DNA of 64,000 bases from Candidatus Uhrbacteria bacterium. Lineage in GTDB: Bacteria > Patescibacteriota > Patescibacteriia > 2-12-FULL-60-25. The position numbers were made by a program, and so were the translations under genes. The DNA is taken from NCBI GenBank assembly GCA_016222815.1, contig JACRQE010000002.1:186001-250000 (forward strand). The letters are read 5' to 3'. The notes beneath the pieces are model-generated. The model worked only from the letters and a program-made list of their open reading frames with translations. It was not told where the DNA came from and did no database searches. Positions 49,597 through 57,981 of the stretch are shown one piece after another. Each line of letters starts with the position of its first letter. Position 1 is the first letter of the stretch.

Positions 49597-49625
49597 CTGA
49601 CCAACGCTGGGCAGGATGCTACACT
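49597..49625 (+). promoter_or_regulatory. Leaderless-type promoter of acpS
   Basis: CTGACC (49597-49602), 17-bp spacer, TACACT (49620-49625), then 6 nt to ATG 49632. An in-frame ATG at 49626 directly follows the -10 and could not be on the mRNA. Confidence 0.65.
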
Positions 49626-49631
49626 ATGCCA

Positions 49632-49964
49632 ATGCCGTTAAAAATAGGGTGCGATTTGGTGCATATCCCGAGCTTCGCGGAACGAATACAGCTTGGCGGC
49701 GAGGGATTCCTATCCAAGGTGTTTTCGCCGAGCGAATCCGAGGGTGCGACGGTCGAGCGGCTGGCAGGGACATTCGCGGCCAAGGAAGCAGCGTGCAAAG
49801 CGCTGTCCATTCCGGCCGGCAATTGGCTTTCGATCACGGTACGACGGGACGAGTCGGGCGCACCCCATCTAGATATCTCGCACCCAGACGTCCGGACCGA
49901 AGAACTCGCGGTCAGCATTTCACATGACGGCGAGTATGCCATGGCTGTCGTCGCAACCACATGA
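49632..49964 (+). CDS. acpS: Holo-[acyl-carrier-protein] synthase
   Basis: 110 aa from ATG 49632. AcpS moves phosphopantetheine from CoA to an ACP serine. MPLKIGCDLVHIPSFAERI carries the Mg-binding Asp; LAGTFAAKEAACKALSIP matches the family's F-A-A-K-E-A-x-x-K-A-L signature; AVSISHDGEYAMAVV is the C-terminal signature. It overlaps by 4 nt the next gene, which encodes an ACP domain: the probable substrate. Confidence 0.95.
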   Translation: MPLKIGCDLVHIPSFAERIQLGGEGFLSKVFSPSESEGATVERLAGTFAAKEAACKALSIPAGNWLSITVRRDESGAPHLDISHPDVRTEELAVSISHDGEYAMAVVATT

Positions 49965-52441
49965 ATCTCAACGATTTCCTGCAACGATCCGTAAAAGCGT
50001 ACGGTCCGAACCTGGCCATCGAGATGCGTCCGCGCTATCGGACTTTGCGCTGGACGTACGACGATTTGAGCTCGAAAGTCGCGGCTTTGGCCCTGGAGCT
50101 TGAACGGCAAGGCGTCGACCCCGGAGACCGGGTCATGCTGTATGGCATAAACTCCCCGCACTGGATCGCGGGTTTCTTCGCGATCTTGGCGCGCGGTGCC
50201 GTGGTCGTGCCGCTTAATCCGCAAAGCACGCCCAGTCAACTCGAAGGCATAATGGCTTCGTGCGAACCGAAATTGCTTCTGAAATCGCGGCGAATCCCGT
50301 GGCCAGCAAAACCTTTGCCTACTCTGGATATCCAGAATGTGACGGAGGCGGAAATTATTGCCGACGCAACGAGGAGTTTCAGGCCGGTCGCGGTGGAGGA
50401 TGATGCACTGGCCGAAATCGTCTACACATCGGGCACGACCGGCGCACCAAAAGGCGTAATGCTTTCACACGCCAACCTCGTCTCGAACTTGAATGCGCTT
50501 TCGAAAGCCATCCCGCTCAAAGGAACGGACCATCTGGTGAGCATCATCCCGCTGTTCCACATGTACGGGCAAATGACGAGCATGCTGTATCCGCTCAAGA
50601 ACGGTGCAGCCGTGACTTACCTGCCGTCTTTGAGCTCCAAACTCATCCTCGAGACATTCCGGCATACGCAAGCGACGCATCTTTCGGCGGTGCCGGATTT
50701 TTTGAAGGCCATTATGGCGCGACTGGAAGAGAAGCTGGAGAAGAAGGGATTGCACTGGTTGATGCGTTCAGAGATTTTGGCCGCTTTGCCCATGCCGGCG
50801 CGACGCGCGATTTTCGCGCCTATCAGGAACAAGATTTCACGGACTTTGAAGATCATTTCGAGCGGCGGAGCGCCCCTGGATCCGGATCTGGAGAAGAAGT
50901 GGCGTTTGTTGGGCTTCGAGCTCCTGCAGGGATACGGCCTGACCGAGACCAGCCCGATCATCGCGATGAACACGCCGCGCGAACACCGGCCCGGGACCGT
51001 GGGCAAACCCCTGCCCGGTATCCGCACCAAAATTTCGGCCGAAGGAGAGTTGCTGGTGCGCGGACCGAACGTGATGGGCGGATATTTCCGCGACGAGGAG
51101 CGGACCAAAGCCGCGTTCAGCGATGGTTGGTTCAAGACCGATGACGGCGCCGTTTTCGACAAGCACGGCTTCCTCTCGATTTTCGGCCGACGCAAATACA
51201 TGATCGTGGGCGGGAGCGGAGAGAAGGTTTTCCCGGAAGATATCGAGGAAGTCTTGAACCGCTTGCCGGGCGTGAAAGACAGCGCGGTCGTGGGCGTGAA
51301 AAAAGACGGACGAACCGTCATCCATGCCGTGCTACTTGGAGACGAAATAAACCTGGACCAAACCGTGGCTGTCGCAAATGAACAACTGGCGCGCCATCAG
51401 AGGATAATGGCCGCTTCGCTCTGGCCAGATGCGGACTTTCCGCGTTCGGCGACACGCAAGGTAAAGAAAGAGGAAATCATCAACTGGCTGAAGGACCAGA
51501 CCGCGGGGACAGGTGCGGAGCCGGCGGAGAAGGGGGCGGCGACGCCGCTCATTCGCCTGCTGGCGCAGGTCACTAAACGTGAGCTCAAGACGATCGGGGA
51601 AAGGACGCGGATCGTGCCGGACCTGCATCTGGATTCGCTGTTGCGCATCGAACTGGTCGGGCAGATCGAAGAAGAGTTCGGCGTAGAGATTGAAGAGAAG
51701 TCCATCACGCAGACCACGACCGTGGAAGAACTTGAACGGATGATCGTAGTCCAGAACGGCAAGCCGCCGGTTATAGCGAAATACCCGTTGTGGTCGAACC
51801 GCGCTTTCTGGCGATACGTCCGACCGTTGATCCAATCGATAATGCTGTTTTGGTGGTTGAAGATGTGGGTACCGGTGAGGGTTGAGGGCGAAGAAAATCT
51901 GAACGGATTAAACGGACCTGTAATTTTCATGCCCAACCACCGAAGCTACATCGATCCAGCCATCCTGCTCCAAGCTTTGCCGGCGAAAATCAGACGCGAC
52001 TTGTCCATCGCGGCCGGCGTCGTAGTGCTGTATAAAAAATTCAAACCATTCGCCTGGCTGACCGACCTGGTCTTCAACTCATATCCGTTCCCGACCGAGA
52101 AAGACGAGAACATCAAACCTGGGCTGGAGTACACCGGCTACCTGCTGGATAACGGATGCCATGTGATGATATTCCCGGAGGGAGAGGTCTTGCGCTCCAA
52201 CCAGACCATGAACCACCTTAAAGCCGGCGCCGGAGTCATGGCCTGCGAGATGCAAGCCACGGTCGTGCCCATGGCCATCGTGGGTGTGGAAAAGCTGATG
52301 AAGCCGGGGCAAATAATCCCCCGCCGGCGCGCTCCAGTCACGGTGCGCATCGGTAAACCTCTCCATTTCAACTATACGGATTCATATTCCGAAGCGACGC
52401 AGAAGATTGAGACGGCGATGCGGGATTTGATTGAGGGATAA
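49961..52441 (+). CDS. Trifunctional acyl-AMP ligase / ACP / PlsC acyltransferase
   Basis: 826 aa. Residues about 10-500 are an AMP-forming acyl ligase (YTSGTTGAPKGVMLSHANLV, GYGLTETSPI, WFKTDDGAVFDKHGFLSIFGR, and the late lysine in PRSATRKVKKEEI). Residues about 525-600 are an ACP with the phosphopantetheine serine in DLHLDSLLRIEL. Residues about 625-826 are a PlsC-type acyltransferase with NHRSYID (H-x4-D) and FPEGEVLRS. It could activate free fatty acids, hold them on its own ACP and esterify them to a lipid. It resembles Aas but with a fused ACP. acpS is coupled upstream. Confidence 0.93.
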   Translation: MNLNDFLQRSVKAYGPNLAIEMRPRYRTLRWTYDDLSSKVAALALELERQGVDPGDRVMLYGINSPHWIAGFFAILARGAVVVPLNPQSTPSQLEGIMASCEPKLLLKSRRIPWPAKPLPTLDIQNVTEAEIIADATRSFRPVAVEDDALAEIVYTSGTTGAPKGVMLSHANLVSNLNALSKAIPLKGTDHLVSIIPLFHMYGQMTSMLYPLKNGAAVTYLPSLSSKLILETFRHTQATHLSAVPDFLKAIMARLEEKLEKKGLHWLMRSEILAALPMPARRAIFAPIRNKISRTLKIISSGGAPLDPDLEKKWRLLGFELLQGYGLTETSPIIAMNTPREHRPGTVGKPLPGIRTKISAEGELLVRGPNVMGGYFRDEERTKAAFSDGWFKTDDGAVFDKHGFLSIFGRRKYMIVGGSGEKVFPEDIEEVLNRLPGVKDSAVVGVKKDGRTVIHAVLLGDEINLDQTVAVANEQLARHQRIMAASLWPDADFPRSATRKVKKEEIINWLKDQTAGTGAEPAEKGAATPLIRLLAQVTKRELKTIGERTRIVPDLHLDSLLRIELVGQIEEEFGVEIEEKSITQTTTVEELERMIVVQNGKPPVIAKYPLWSNRAFWRYVRPLIQSIMLFWWLKMWVPVRVEGEENLNGLNGPVIFMPNHRSYIDPAILLQALPAKIRRDLSIAAGVVVLYKKFKPFAWLTDLVFNSYPFPTEKDENIKPGLEYTGYLLDNGCHVMIFPEGEVLRSNQTMNHLKAGAGVMACEMQATVVPMAIVGVEKLMKPGQIIPRRRAPVTVRIGKPLHFNYTDSYSEATQKIETAMRDLIEG

Positions 52442-52487
52442 CGAAGAGCCTCCTCCCGGATTCACCGAGAGGAGGCACGAAGCGCCG

Positions 52488-53414
52488 TCAGAGCGTGACG
52501 AAGCTGAAGGATGGGCCGAGTTTGATATCGAGCGCATCACTAGCTTGCTCGTAGATTTCTCCGTCGAGCGAGTAGAGCCTATTGCCAGGGCTCGTGATAC
52601 GCATCTTGTCGGCGCAAATCGAGGTACGTTGCGGCGAACTGGCCTGACGGACGAACGAGTCCAGGATGGCACCGGACAGAACCGCGGAAGGCTGGCAGTC
52701 GAAAGTGACGCATTGGAAGTGGCGCGCTCCGGACCCGGTCTGCCGGAACATGCGTTGGCCGTAAGCCATGCGTTCCAGGGTGGAACAGATGACCGAGAGC
52801 GACGGCTTATCGTATCTGACCCGACCATCGGTCTCGATGACCGTGCGCTCGGCCTTGGTCAGACGCCAATAGTCGGAAGATGGGTCCGACTTGGTACGCC
52901 AGAGGTCTGCGAGCAGGCGCAGGCTTTCGAGCGGCGTACCTTTGTTCCGATAGAAGTACTCGAGGAAGCGGCCGGTCGAACCGTTGGCGAACTGGAAACC
53001 GCAACGGTCCCCGATGAGCAGAGTGCGGCGCGCGACCCGCCGGAGAACCGGGCCGTCCAAAGCGGCCAACAGCCTTTCGAGCAGGACTTTGGGCGAACCG
53101 CGGACGCCGAGGTTGTTGGCCAGGACGTTGAAGTTACCACCGCGGAGCGGAATGATATCGGGTATCTTGTCCGCGGGCCAGAAGCGAAGCGCACCCGTCA
53201 GGACGCGGCCGATCGTCCCGTCACCGCCGTTCACGGCGATGACCTGGACGCCGCAGCGCGAGAATTCGAGCAAAGCGGAGTCGAGCTCGTCGGCTGTCCG
53301 GGTGACGAAGAGGAGGCCGCTGCGTGAGACCAGCCTCTCGAGATCGATGGACAGCCTGGGCTGTTTTTTGTTTAGCGTCGAAAGAGGCGCAGAGACGATT
53401 CCGATCCTGACCAT
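52488..53414 (-). CDS. Diacylglycerol/lipid kinase family protein
   Basis: 308 aa from ATG 53414 (GAGG 5 nt upstream; ATG 53417 is adjacent). The ATP-binding loop is VNGGDGTIGRVLTG, followed by DIIPLRGGNFNVLANNLG, the DAGK_cat pattern GGTGN-like with NF-N. The C-terminal beta domain ends CADKMRITSPGNRLYSLDGEIYE, as in YegS/DgkB-like lipid kinases. The substrate may be diacylglycerol, ceramide or another lipid. It is convergent with the acyl-activating gene. Confidence 0.88.
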   Translation of the reverse strand: MVRIGIVSAPLSTLNKKQPRLSIDLERLVSRSGLLFVTRTADELDSALLEFSRCGVQVIAVNGGDGTIGRVLTGALRFWPADKIPDIIPLRGGNFNVLANNLGVRGSPKVLLERLLAALDGPVLRRVARRTLLIGDRCGFQFANGSTGRFLEYFYRNKGTPLESLRLLADLWRTKSDPSSDYWRLTKAERTVIETDGRVRYDKPSLSVICSTLERMAYGQRMFRQTGSGARHFQCVTFDCQPSAVLSGAILDSFVRQASSPQRTSICADKMRITSPGNRLYSLDGEIYEQASDALDIKLGPSFSFVTL

Positions 53415-53498
53415 CATTACCTCGCGGGAAAGAGCGGGACGAAACGCAGAGATATTGCCACCGTGTGGACTTACGGTCAAACCTCGGACAAAAACAAA

Positions 53499-53524
53499 AA
53501 TCCCCCGACCGAGCCGAGGGATTC
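53499..53524 (-). terminator. Terminator of the small Cys-rich membrane gene
   Basis: AATCCC ... GGGATT stem with a Cys-free GC loop region; the minus-strand tail is TTTTTGTTTTTG. Confidence 0.82.
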
Positions 53525-53543
53525 TTCAGATCTTTTCCGCCAG

Positions 53544-53765
53544 TTATTTTTGGCAGCAACACCTGCACATGCTGCCGAAGGTTTTCTGTAAGCCGATGAT
53601 GATGAGCAGGACCGGCCACGCCAAATCGACGGACGAGGCGCTCAAATAACCCACGGCCTTAAAGAGGAAAAGCACGCCGATGAAGGTTATCAGAACCGGG
53701 ACCACCTTGTGGTGAGGGCACTTGCATCCGCCCATCTCGCACTTGTCTGAACCAAATAAATGCAT
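53544..53765 (-). CDS. Small Cys-rich two-helix membrane protein (73 aa)
   Basis: From ATG 53765 (MHLFGSDKCEMGGCKCPHHK...). An N-terminal CEMGGCKCPHH metal-binding-like motif, two membrane helices (VVPVLITFIGVLFLFKAVGYL; LAWPVLLIIIGLQKTFG) and a C-terminal CRCCC. The longer frame to 53807 overlaps the TATACT -10. No family is recognised. Confidence 0.75.
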   Translation of the reverse strand: MHLFGSDKCEMGGCKCPHHKVVPVLITFIGVLFLFKAVGYLSASSVDLAWPVLLIIIGLQKTFGSMCRCCCQK

Positions 53766-53838
53766 AAGTTTGGAAAAGAATGAATTATGGTTGGAGTATA
53801 GCGGCATTCGGAAAAACGGTAAATTAAATCGTCAAAAT

Positions 53839-54027
53839 CTAGCGAGCTGGACAGGGAGCGAACTCGCAATTCGGTCCGGTACGACCGACATAGCTTCCGT
53901 CAGGGCATTGTTTGGCTTCCTCGGTGCAAGCGACCGGGTAAGGCCGAGGCTGGACGGAAACCGCCGGAGAACATCCGGCTCCACAGGTAATCAGAAGGAG
54001 GAGAAGCGGCAATAAACCATGTTTTAT
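53839..54027 (-). CDS. Small Cys-rich lipoprotein (62 aa, possibly ATA start)
   Basis: A signal and lipobox (KHGLLPLLLLLITCGAGC) precede a mature part PVACTEEAKQCPDGSYVG then RTGPNCEFAPCPAR with five cysteines, a pattern seen in small secreted CPR proteins. No ATG, GTG or CTG start fits. An ATA at 54027 lies exactly 6 nt after TATACT (complement of 54034-54039), the same spacing as in other leaderless genes here. TTG 54012 is the conventional alternative but leaves no charged n-region. A sequencing error (ATG read as ATA) is also possible. Confidence 0.7.
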   Translation of the reverse strand: MKHGLLPLLLLLITCGAGCSPAVSVQPRPYPVACTEEAKQCPDGSYVGRTGPNCEFAPCPAR

Positions 54028-54033
54028 ACAGGG

Positions 54034-54098
54034 AGTATAACTTGAATCCCAAGATATCCGCCATGATGCGTTCCGTTCAACGCGGAGGGTGGTAAACT
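54034..54098. promoter_or_regulatory. Back-to-back -10 elements
   Basis: Minus-strand TATACT (complement of 54034-54039) serves the small lipoprotein; plus-strand TAAACT (54093-54098) ends 8 nt before ATG 54107. Both imply very short leaders. No clear -35 was seen. Confidence 0.5.
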
Positions 54099-54106
54099 AC
54101 CGGTAC

Positions 54107-55054
54107 ATGCGCAAACCGCTCCGGATCATCATCAAGCTTTCTGTCGCAGTTCTCCTCATCGGCGGAGCCGTCTACTATTTTGGTTTCGTGGATTCCGGAA
54201 TTTGGAGGAATTTCCTGTCTCGCCTTTTCCCGTGTAGCCAACCCATCACCTATTCCATTGGGAACTTCGATACACGCTTCGATATCAGCAAAGCGGATTT
54301 CATTAAAGATTTGGCGGAAGCGGAGAGCGTCTGGGAAAAACCAATCGGCCGCCAGCTTTTCACTTATGTAGAGCAGGGTGGCGCACTCACCATCAACTTG
54401 ATATACGACATGCGGCAAGAGTCGACCGTCAAACTCCAACGTCTAGGCATAGTCATCCACGACGACCAAGCAAGTTACGACAGCCTGAAAGCGAAGTTCA
54501 CGACTTTGTCCGCAACATACAGGCAAAGGAAAGCAGCTTTGGATTCTTCCGTCGCTTCATTTGAAAACAAGAAAAAGAAATTCGAACAAGAAGTCGCGAG
54601 ATGGAATGCCAAAGGCGGTGCTCCGCCGCCAGAATACAAGAGGTTGAAGCAGGAACAAGACGACCTCAACGCACAGGCGGAAAAGATTTATGCCGAAGAG
54701 ACGAGCCTTAACCTGCTGGTCGATACACTCAACTCGATGGTCGCGGTGCTGAACCGTCTGGCCAAATCACTCAACCAAAATATCGTCGATTTCAATGGGA
54801 CCGGGCTTGTGGGAACCGGCGAGTTCGAGGAAGGAGAATATGTTTTGGACAATAAGATCAATGAAATAAACGTTTACCAGTTCGACGACCAGACATCGCT
54901 TATCCGGCTCCTGGCCCATGAATTAGGCCACGCGCTAAGATTGCCGCACGTCGAGGACACCCAAGCGATCATGTATCGCCTGAACAACGGTACGAATGAA
55001 AAACTGACACCAGACGACCTGGAGCTCCTGAAAACACAATGCGGGATTAAGTGA
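54107..55054 (+). CDS. Membrane-anchored matrixin-like metalloprotease (315 aa)
   Basis: From ATG 54107. N-terminal helix (IIIKLSVAVLLIGGAVYYFGFV) then an exported domain with a long coiled coil (about 120-225). The C-terminal zinc site HELGHALRLPHVED has the extended HExxHxxxxxH of metzincins, followed by the Met-turn IMYRLN. The family is M10-like. The coiled coil inserted before the active site is unusual for M10 enzymes. It could process surface proteins. Confidence 0.9.
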   Translation: MRKPLRIIIKLSVAVLLIGGAVYYFGFVDSGIWRNFLSRLFPCSQPITYSIGNFDTRFDISKADFIKDLAEAESVWEKPIGRQLFTYVEQGGALTINLIYDMRQESTVKLQRLGIVIHDDQASYDSLKAKFTTLSATYRQRKAALDSSVASFENKKKKFEQEVARWNAKGGAPPPEYKRLKQEQDDLNAQAEKIYAEETSLNLLVDTLNSMVAVLNRLAKSLNQNIVDFNGTGLVGTGEFEEGEYVLDNKINEINVYQFDDQTSLIRLLAHELGHALRLPHVEDTQAIMYRLNNGTNEKLTPDDLELLKTQCGIK

Positions 55055-55056
55055 CA

Positions 55057-55088
55057 AAAATCCGACCCTTTGACGGGTCGGATTTTGT
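55057..55088. terminator. Bidirectional terminator
   Basis: AAAATCCGACCC (55057-55068) pairs with GGGTCGGATTTT (55075-55086). T-rich on both outer sides; it lies between convergent genes. Confidence 0.93.
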
Positions 55089-55114
55089 TTCAGGTTGTAG
55101 AGTATCTCCCCTTA

Positions 55115-56017
55115 TTAATCGAAGGTGGCGGCTTGGGACGACTCGAGTGCCGGAGAGTAGTCCACAGCCGGAGTGATATCCGAACCGTATCTGTAGTCGA
55201 CGAAGAATGCATCCGGGATATCATCTATCTTGGTGTTCCAGTCATCACCGTAGAGGGTTTTAGCCATGCTTTCAGTCGAGACCCAGCGAAGCACCCCATC
55301 TTGCGCGACCGCGTAGACCTTATCGACCGTCTGGAACTTGACCATACGCACGCCCGGACGATATGTCACGTTCTTGCCCAGAGGAAATGAGGCGAGCTTT
55401 TCGGGCGTGACCGTCTCGACGGCGTCGAAGTTTTCGTACCAGGTGAAAAAGACTTTGCTGTTCTGATAGGCATGACGCTTTCCGTCGGCACCGATGTAGT
55501 ACACGGCCTTGCAGGGATCGTCGGCGGCGGCTCCTTCGGGGCATGCAAGCTTCATGAGCTTGCGCGCATCGGGAGGAAGTTGAGACGCGGTGCTTGTGGA
55601 AGGCGACTGCGTTTGCGTTTGGGAAGACGACGGTTGAGAAGGCGACAGAGGCGAAGAGTTGATGATCGCCCCTTGGACCCAAATGGCGACATTCGGACCG
55701 CTGACTATCCCGCCGGAGTTGTCTTTGCAGTAGACGAAGGCGATGCGCGAACCGCCGGCGCTGAAGGTATAGCTCTTGCTCGCCGTATTGCCGGAAACCG
55801 ACATCTCGCCGACATCCTCAAGGTCGACGTTCAGCTTGCAATAGTTAATGCCAGCCGGGCTCACAACGCTGGCCGTGAATGTCACCGGGACCCCGACCGT
55901 GGCGTTGGCCGGCGAGACCGCGCTGACGGTCATGGCGGCAGACGCCGAATGAACGAGGAACAGAGAAGAAACGAAAAACATGAAGAGTGGGACAGATAGC
56001 TTGGTTGAAGTACGCAT
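55115..56017 (-). CDS. Secreted protein with Ig-like region and shared repeat domain (300 aa)
   Basis: From ATG 56017, signal peptide MRTSTKLSVPLFMFFVSSLF, cleavage near SASA. An Ig-like domain follows (MTVSAVSPANATVGVPVTFTASVV), then a Ser/Gln-rich linker. The C-terminal 110 residues are the shared domain: VYYIGADGKRHAYQNSKVFFTWYENF, LASFPLGKNVTYRPGVRMVKFQTVDKVYAV, GVLRWVSTESMAKTLYGDDW, FFVDYRYG. It is convergent to the metalloprotease gene and divergent from the serine protease gene carrying the same domain. Confidence 0.88.
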   Translation of the reverse strand: MRTSTKLSVPLFMFFVSSLFLVHSASAAMTVSAVSPANATVGVPVTFTASVVSPAGINYCKLNVDLEDVGEMSVSGNTASKSYTFSAGGSRIAFVYCKDNSGGIVSGPNVAIWVQGAIINSSPLSPSQPSSSQTQTQSPSTSTASQLPPDARKLMKLACPEGAAADDPCKAVYYIGADGKRHAYQNSKVFFTWYENFDAVETVTPEKLASFPLGKNVTYRPGVRMVKFQTVDKVYAVAQDGVLRWVSTESMAKTLYGDDWNTKIDDIPDAFFVDYRYGSDITPAVDYSPALESSQAATFD

Positions 56018-56123
56018 AATGTATATACGATAGACCAAAAGGCATCGGCACTCAACTTCAATGATGGAGCGGATAGATAAATGCGAAATAAGGTACTATC
56101 ATACCCACATCAGCACTGCTCAT

Positions 56124-57272
56124 ATGCGAAACCACAGACTTTCAGTTTGGACTGCGTTGACGGCGCTGTCCATGATTGCAACACCAAGCTATGCAGCAGA
56201 ACTTCCTTTTGAGGTACGGCAAGCATCGGTCATCGTCCAATGCGGAGACAAGCAGGGTTCCGGGGTGGTCATCAACGGATCAGACGGTTATGTGCTCACG
56301 AACGCTCACGTGCTGCTGAACGAGACGACGAACCAGCCTGACCCATGCACGCTTGGCTTCGTGAGCGATCAGACATACACCCCAAATAGCTTCTACAGAG
56401 CTGAAAGCGTCAAATACGTCTACGACGAAGCGAACAACCGCGACTTCGCAATCCTCAAGATAGGACGACGCATTAAAGGAAGCCCTCTTTCGACATTTCC
56501 TTACTTGATGACGGATGAGTTCTCCGAACTCGGTGACCCGCTCACCTTAATCACCTATCCTCGCGAGACGGCGGGCAGCCAATTCGTTTCGACCGGTACG
56601 ATAGACATCCTTGACCAGGGGACGATCCGGACGGACGCGTTCATCGGACATGGTTCATCAGGAGGCCCCGGCGTAGATGCACGGAACCATCTGATCGGAA
56701 TAGCCCGAGGGGTCGTGTATGCAGTCGGTGCATCCAACGAAGCAACCGACAAACCTATAAATTACCAACTGGTCGATATCCGAAACGTCATAACCTGGCT
56801 TGATACGTCAGGGACTAACGCCGCAGACTCCTTTATCACCCATGCCGACCCTGCACGATATCAAGCGTGGCAAGCTTATGTCGTCCCTACGGATTTAAGC
56901 TGCCAACTGCTGGCCAAAAGCTTGCTGTCTTCGACAGTCTACTGCCTGAAGAGCGATCATACCCGCGCCGTTTTTCCGAATGACGCTACTTTCATCTCTT
57001 GGTTCCCCGATTTCAACGCGGTCACGACACTTTCCGTCCAGGACCTAGCTACCTACCAGCTGACTTCCAATGTCACGCTGAAGACCGGCTCGCTCGTGAA
57101 GATCAACACCGACCCGAAAGTCTATTTGGTCGCCGACTCACTGGGTACGTTGCGCTGGATACAATCCGAGACGCGCGTGCGCGAACTATTCGGCGACGGC
57201 TGGGCGGGTTTCGTAAAAGATATACCGGTTGAATTTTTCCCAAATTACCATATTGGCGACCCACTCCCGTAG
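56124..57272 (+). CDS. Secreted trypsin-like serine protease with shared C-terminal domain (382 aa)
   Basis: From ATG 56124, signal peptide MRNHRLSVWTALTALSMIA. A chymotrypsin-fold protease: SGVVINGSDGYVLTNAHVLL (His), NRDFAILKIG (Asp) and FIGHGSSGGPGVDARNHLIGIA (Ser). The C-terminal 110 residues are the domain shared with 5917-7305 and 55115-56017 (CLKSDHTRAVFPNDATFISWFPDF, LKTGSLVKINTDPKVYLVADSLGTLRW, LFGDGW). The domain may anchor the protease to the cell surface or to a glycan. Confidence 0.92.
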   Translation: MRNHRLSVWTALTALSMIATPSYAAELPFEVRQASVIVQCGDKQGSGVVINGSDGYVLTNAHVLLNETTNQPDPCTLGFVSDQTYTPNSFYRAESVKYVYDEANNRDFAILKIGRRIKGSPLSTFPYLMTDEFSELGDPLTLITYPRETAGSQFVSTGTIDILDQGTIRTDAFIGHGSSGGPGVDARNHLIGIARGVVYAVGASNEATDKPINYQLVDIRNVITWLDTSGTNAADSFITHADPARYQAWQAYVVPTDLSCQLLAKSLLSSTVYCLKSDHTRAVFPNDATFISWFPDFNAVTTLSVQDLATYQLTSNVTLKTGSLVKINTDPKVYLVADSLGTLRWIQSETRVRELFGDGWAGFVKDIPVEFFPNYHIGDPLP

Positions 57273-57396
57273 CGGATACGGCCAATCAATCCACTTCCAT
57301 CCGGGGGCTCATAACGGAGTCAATGGCAAAATTTTTCGTGTATACAATTATTTACCATCAAAGTGCGTGCCAAAATTATCCTTAAAGAGTCCTCGT

Positions 57397-57690
57397 CTAT
57401 TTGATGAATATCATTACCAGTATTCCCAAAGAAGCGAAGGCGTTGAGCGAGGATGAGATGACGAGCGGCGGAGAATGGCGGTGGATGCCGTAGGCTAGCC
57501 AGATACAACTGGTTGATGAAATCAAAATAAACGTAAATGGCGAAAGCCCGCTCGACGTCCCACCGCAGACGAGAGTAAAAAGTTGCGGGAAAAGCGCGAT
57601 GGCTGAAATACAGCTGTTCACCTCAGCCAAATAGTCGATAAAATGTCTATGTTTGCCGTTATCGAATAGACGATGAAAATAAGACAACAT
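57397..57690 (-). CDS. SemiSWEET-like PQ-loop membrane protein (97 aa)
   Basis: Three membrane helices with a PQ-loop: ISAIALFPQLFTLVCGGTSSGLS, then FTFILISSTSCIWLAYGIHRHSPPLVISSSLNAFASLGILV. This is the SemiSWEET plan, in which a dimer moves sugars by facilitated diffusion. N-terminal residues 1-25 are an extra charged stretch. It lies in a quiet region near glycosyltransferase remains. Confidence 0.85.
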   Translation of the reverse strand: MLSYFHRLFDNGKHRHFIDYLAEVNSCISAIALFPQLFTLVCGGTSSGLSPFTFILISSTSCIWLAYGIHRHSPPLVISSSLNAFASLGILVMIFIK

Positions 57691-57694
57691 ATAT

Positions 57695-57931
57695 CTACTT
57701 CTGAAATTTCTTCAGGGTTGCTTCGTAAACAACTATCAATCGTTTTCTGATGTTCTTTGAACTATACCCGAAAGCCGTTTCACGGGCCAGTGAAGCCAGA
57801 TGCTGAAGTTCTTCGACCGGGAAACTTAAAATGTACTCGATCGCCTTTTTGCCTCTGGACTGCGAGTTGACCAAAAAACCGTTTTTGATCATCTCGGGCG
57901 CTATGCCCCCTGGGTAAGTCACCGAGTTCAA
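57695..57931 (-). pseudogene. C-terminal fragment of a GT4 glycosyltransferase
   Basis: The 78-aa frame reads GGIAPEMIKNGFLVNSQSRGKKAIEYILSFPVEELQHLASLARETAFGYSSKNIRKRLIVVYE, fitting the end of a GT4 enzyme (GG-x-P-E...NGFLV, then S-x-x-x-I...vY). The N-terminal donor and acceptor domains are absent and the frame begins at a TTG just before the GGxPE motif. It is therefore probably a decayed remnant, though an independently used small protein cannot be excluded. Confidence 0.65.
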
Positions 57932-57981
57932 TCTTCAAAGCAACTCGGACTAACATTTACCAAAAAAGGTCATCAAACTCC

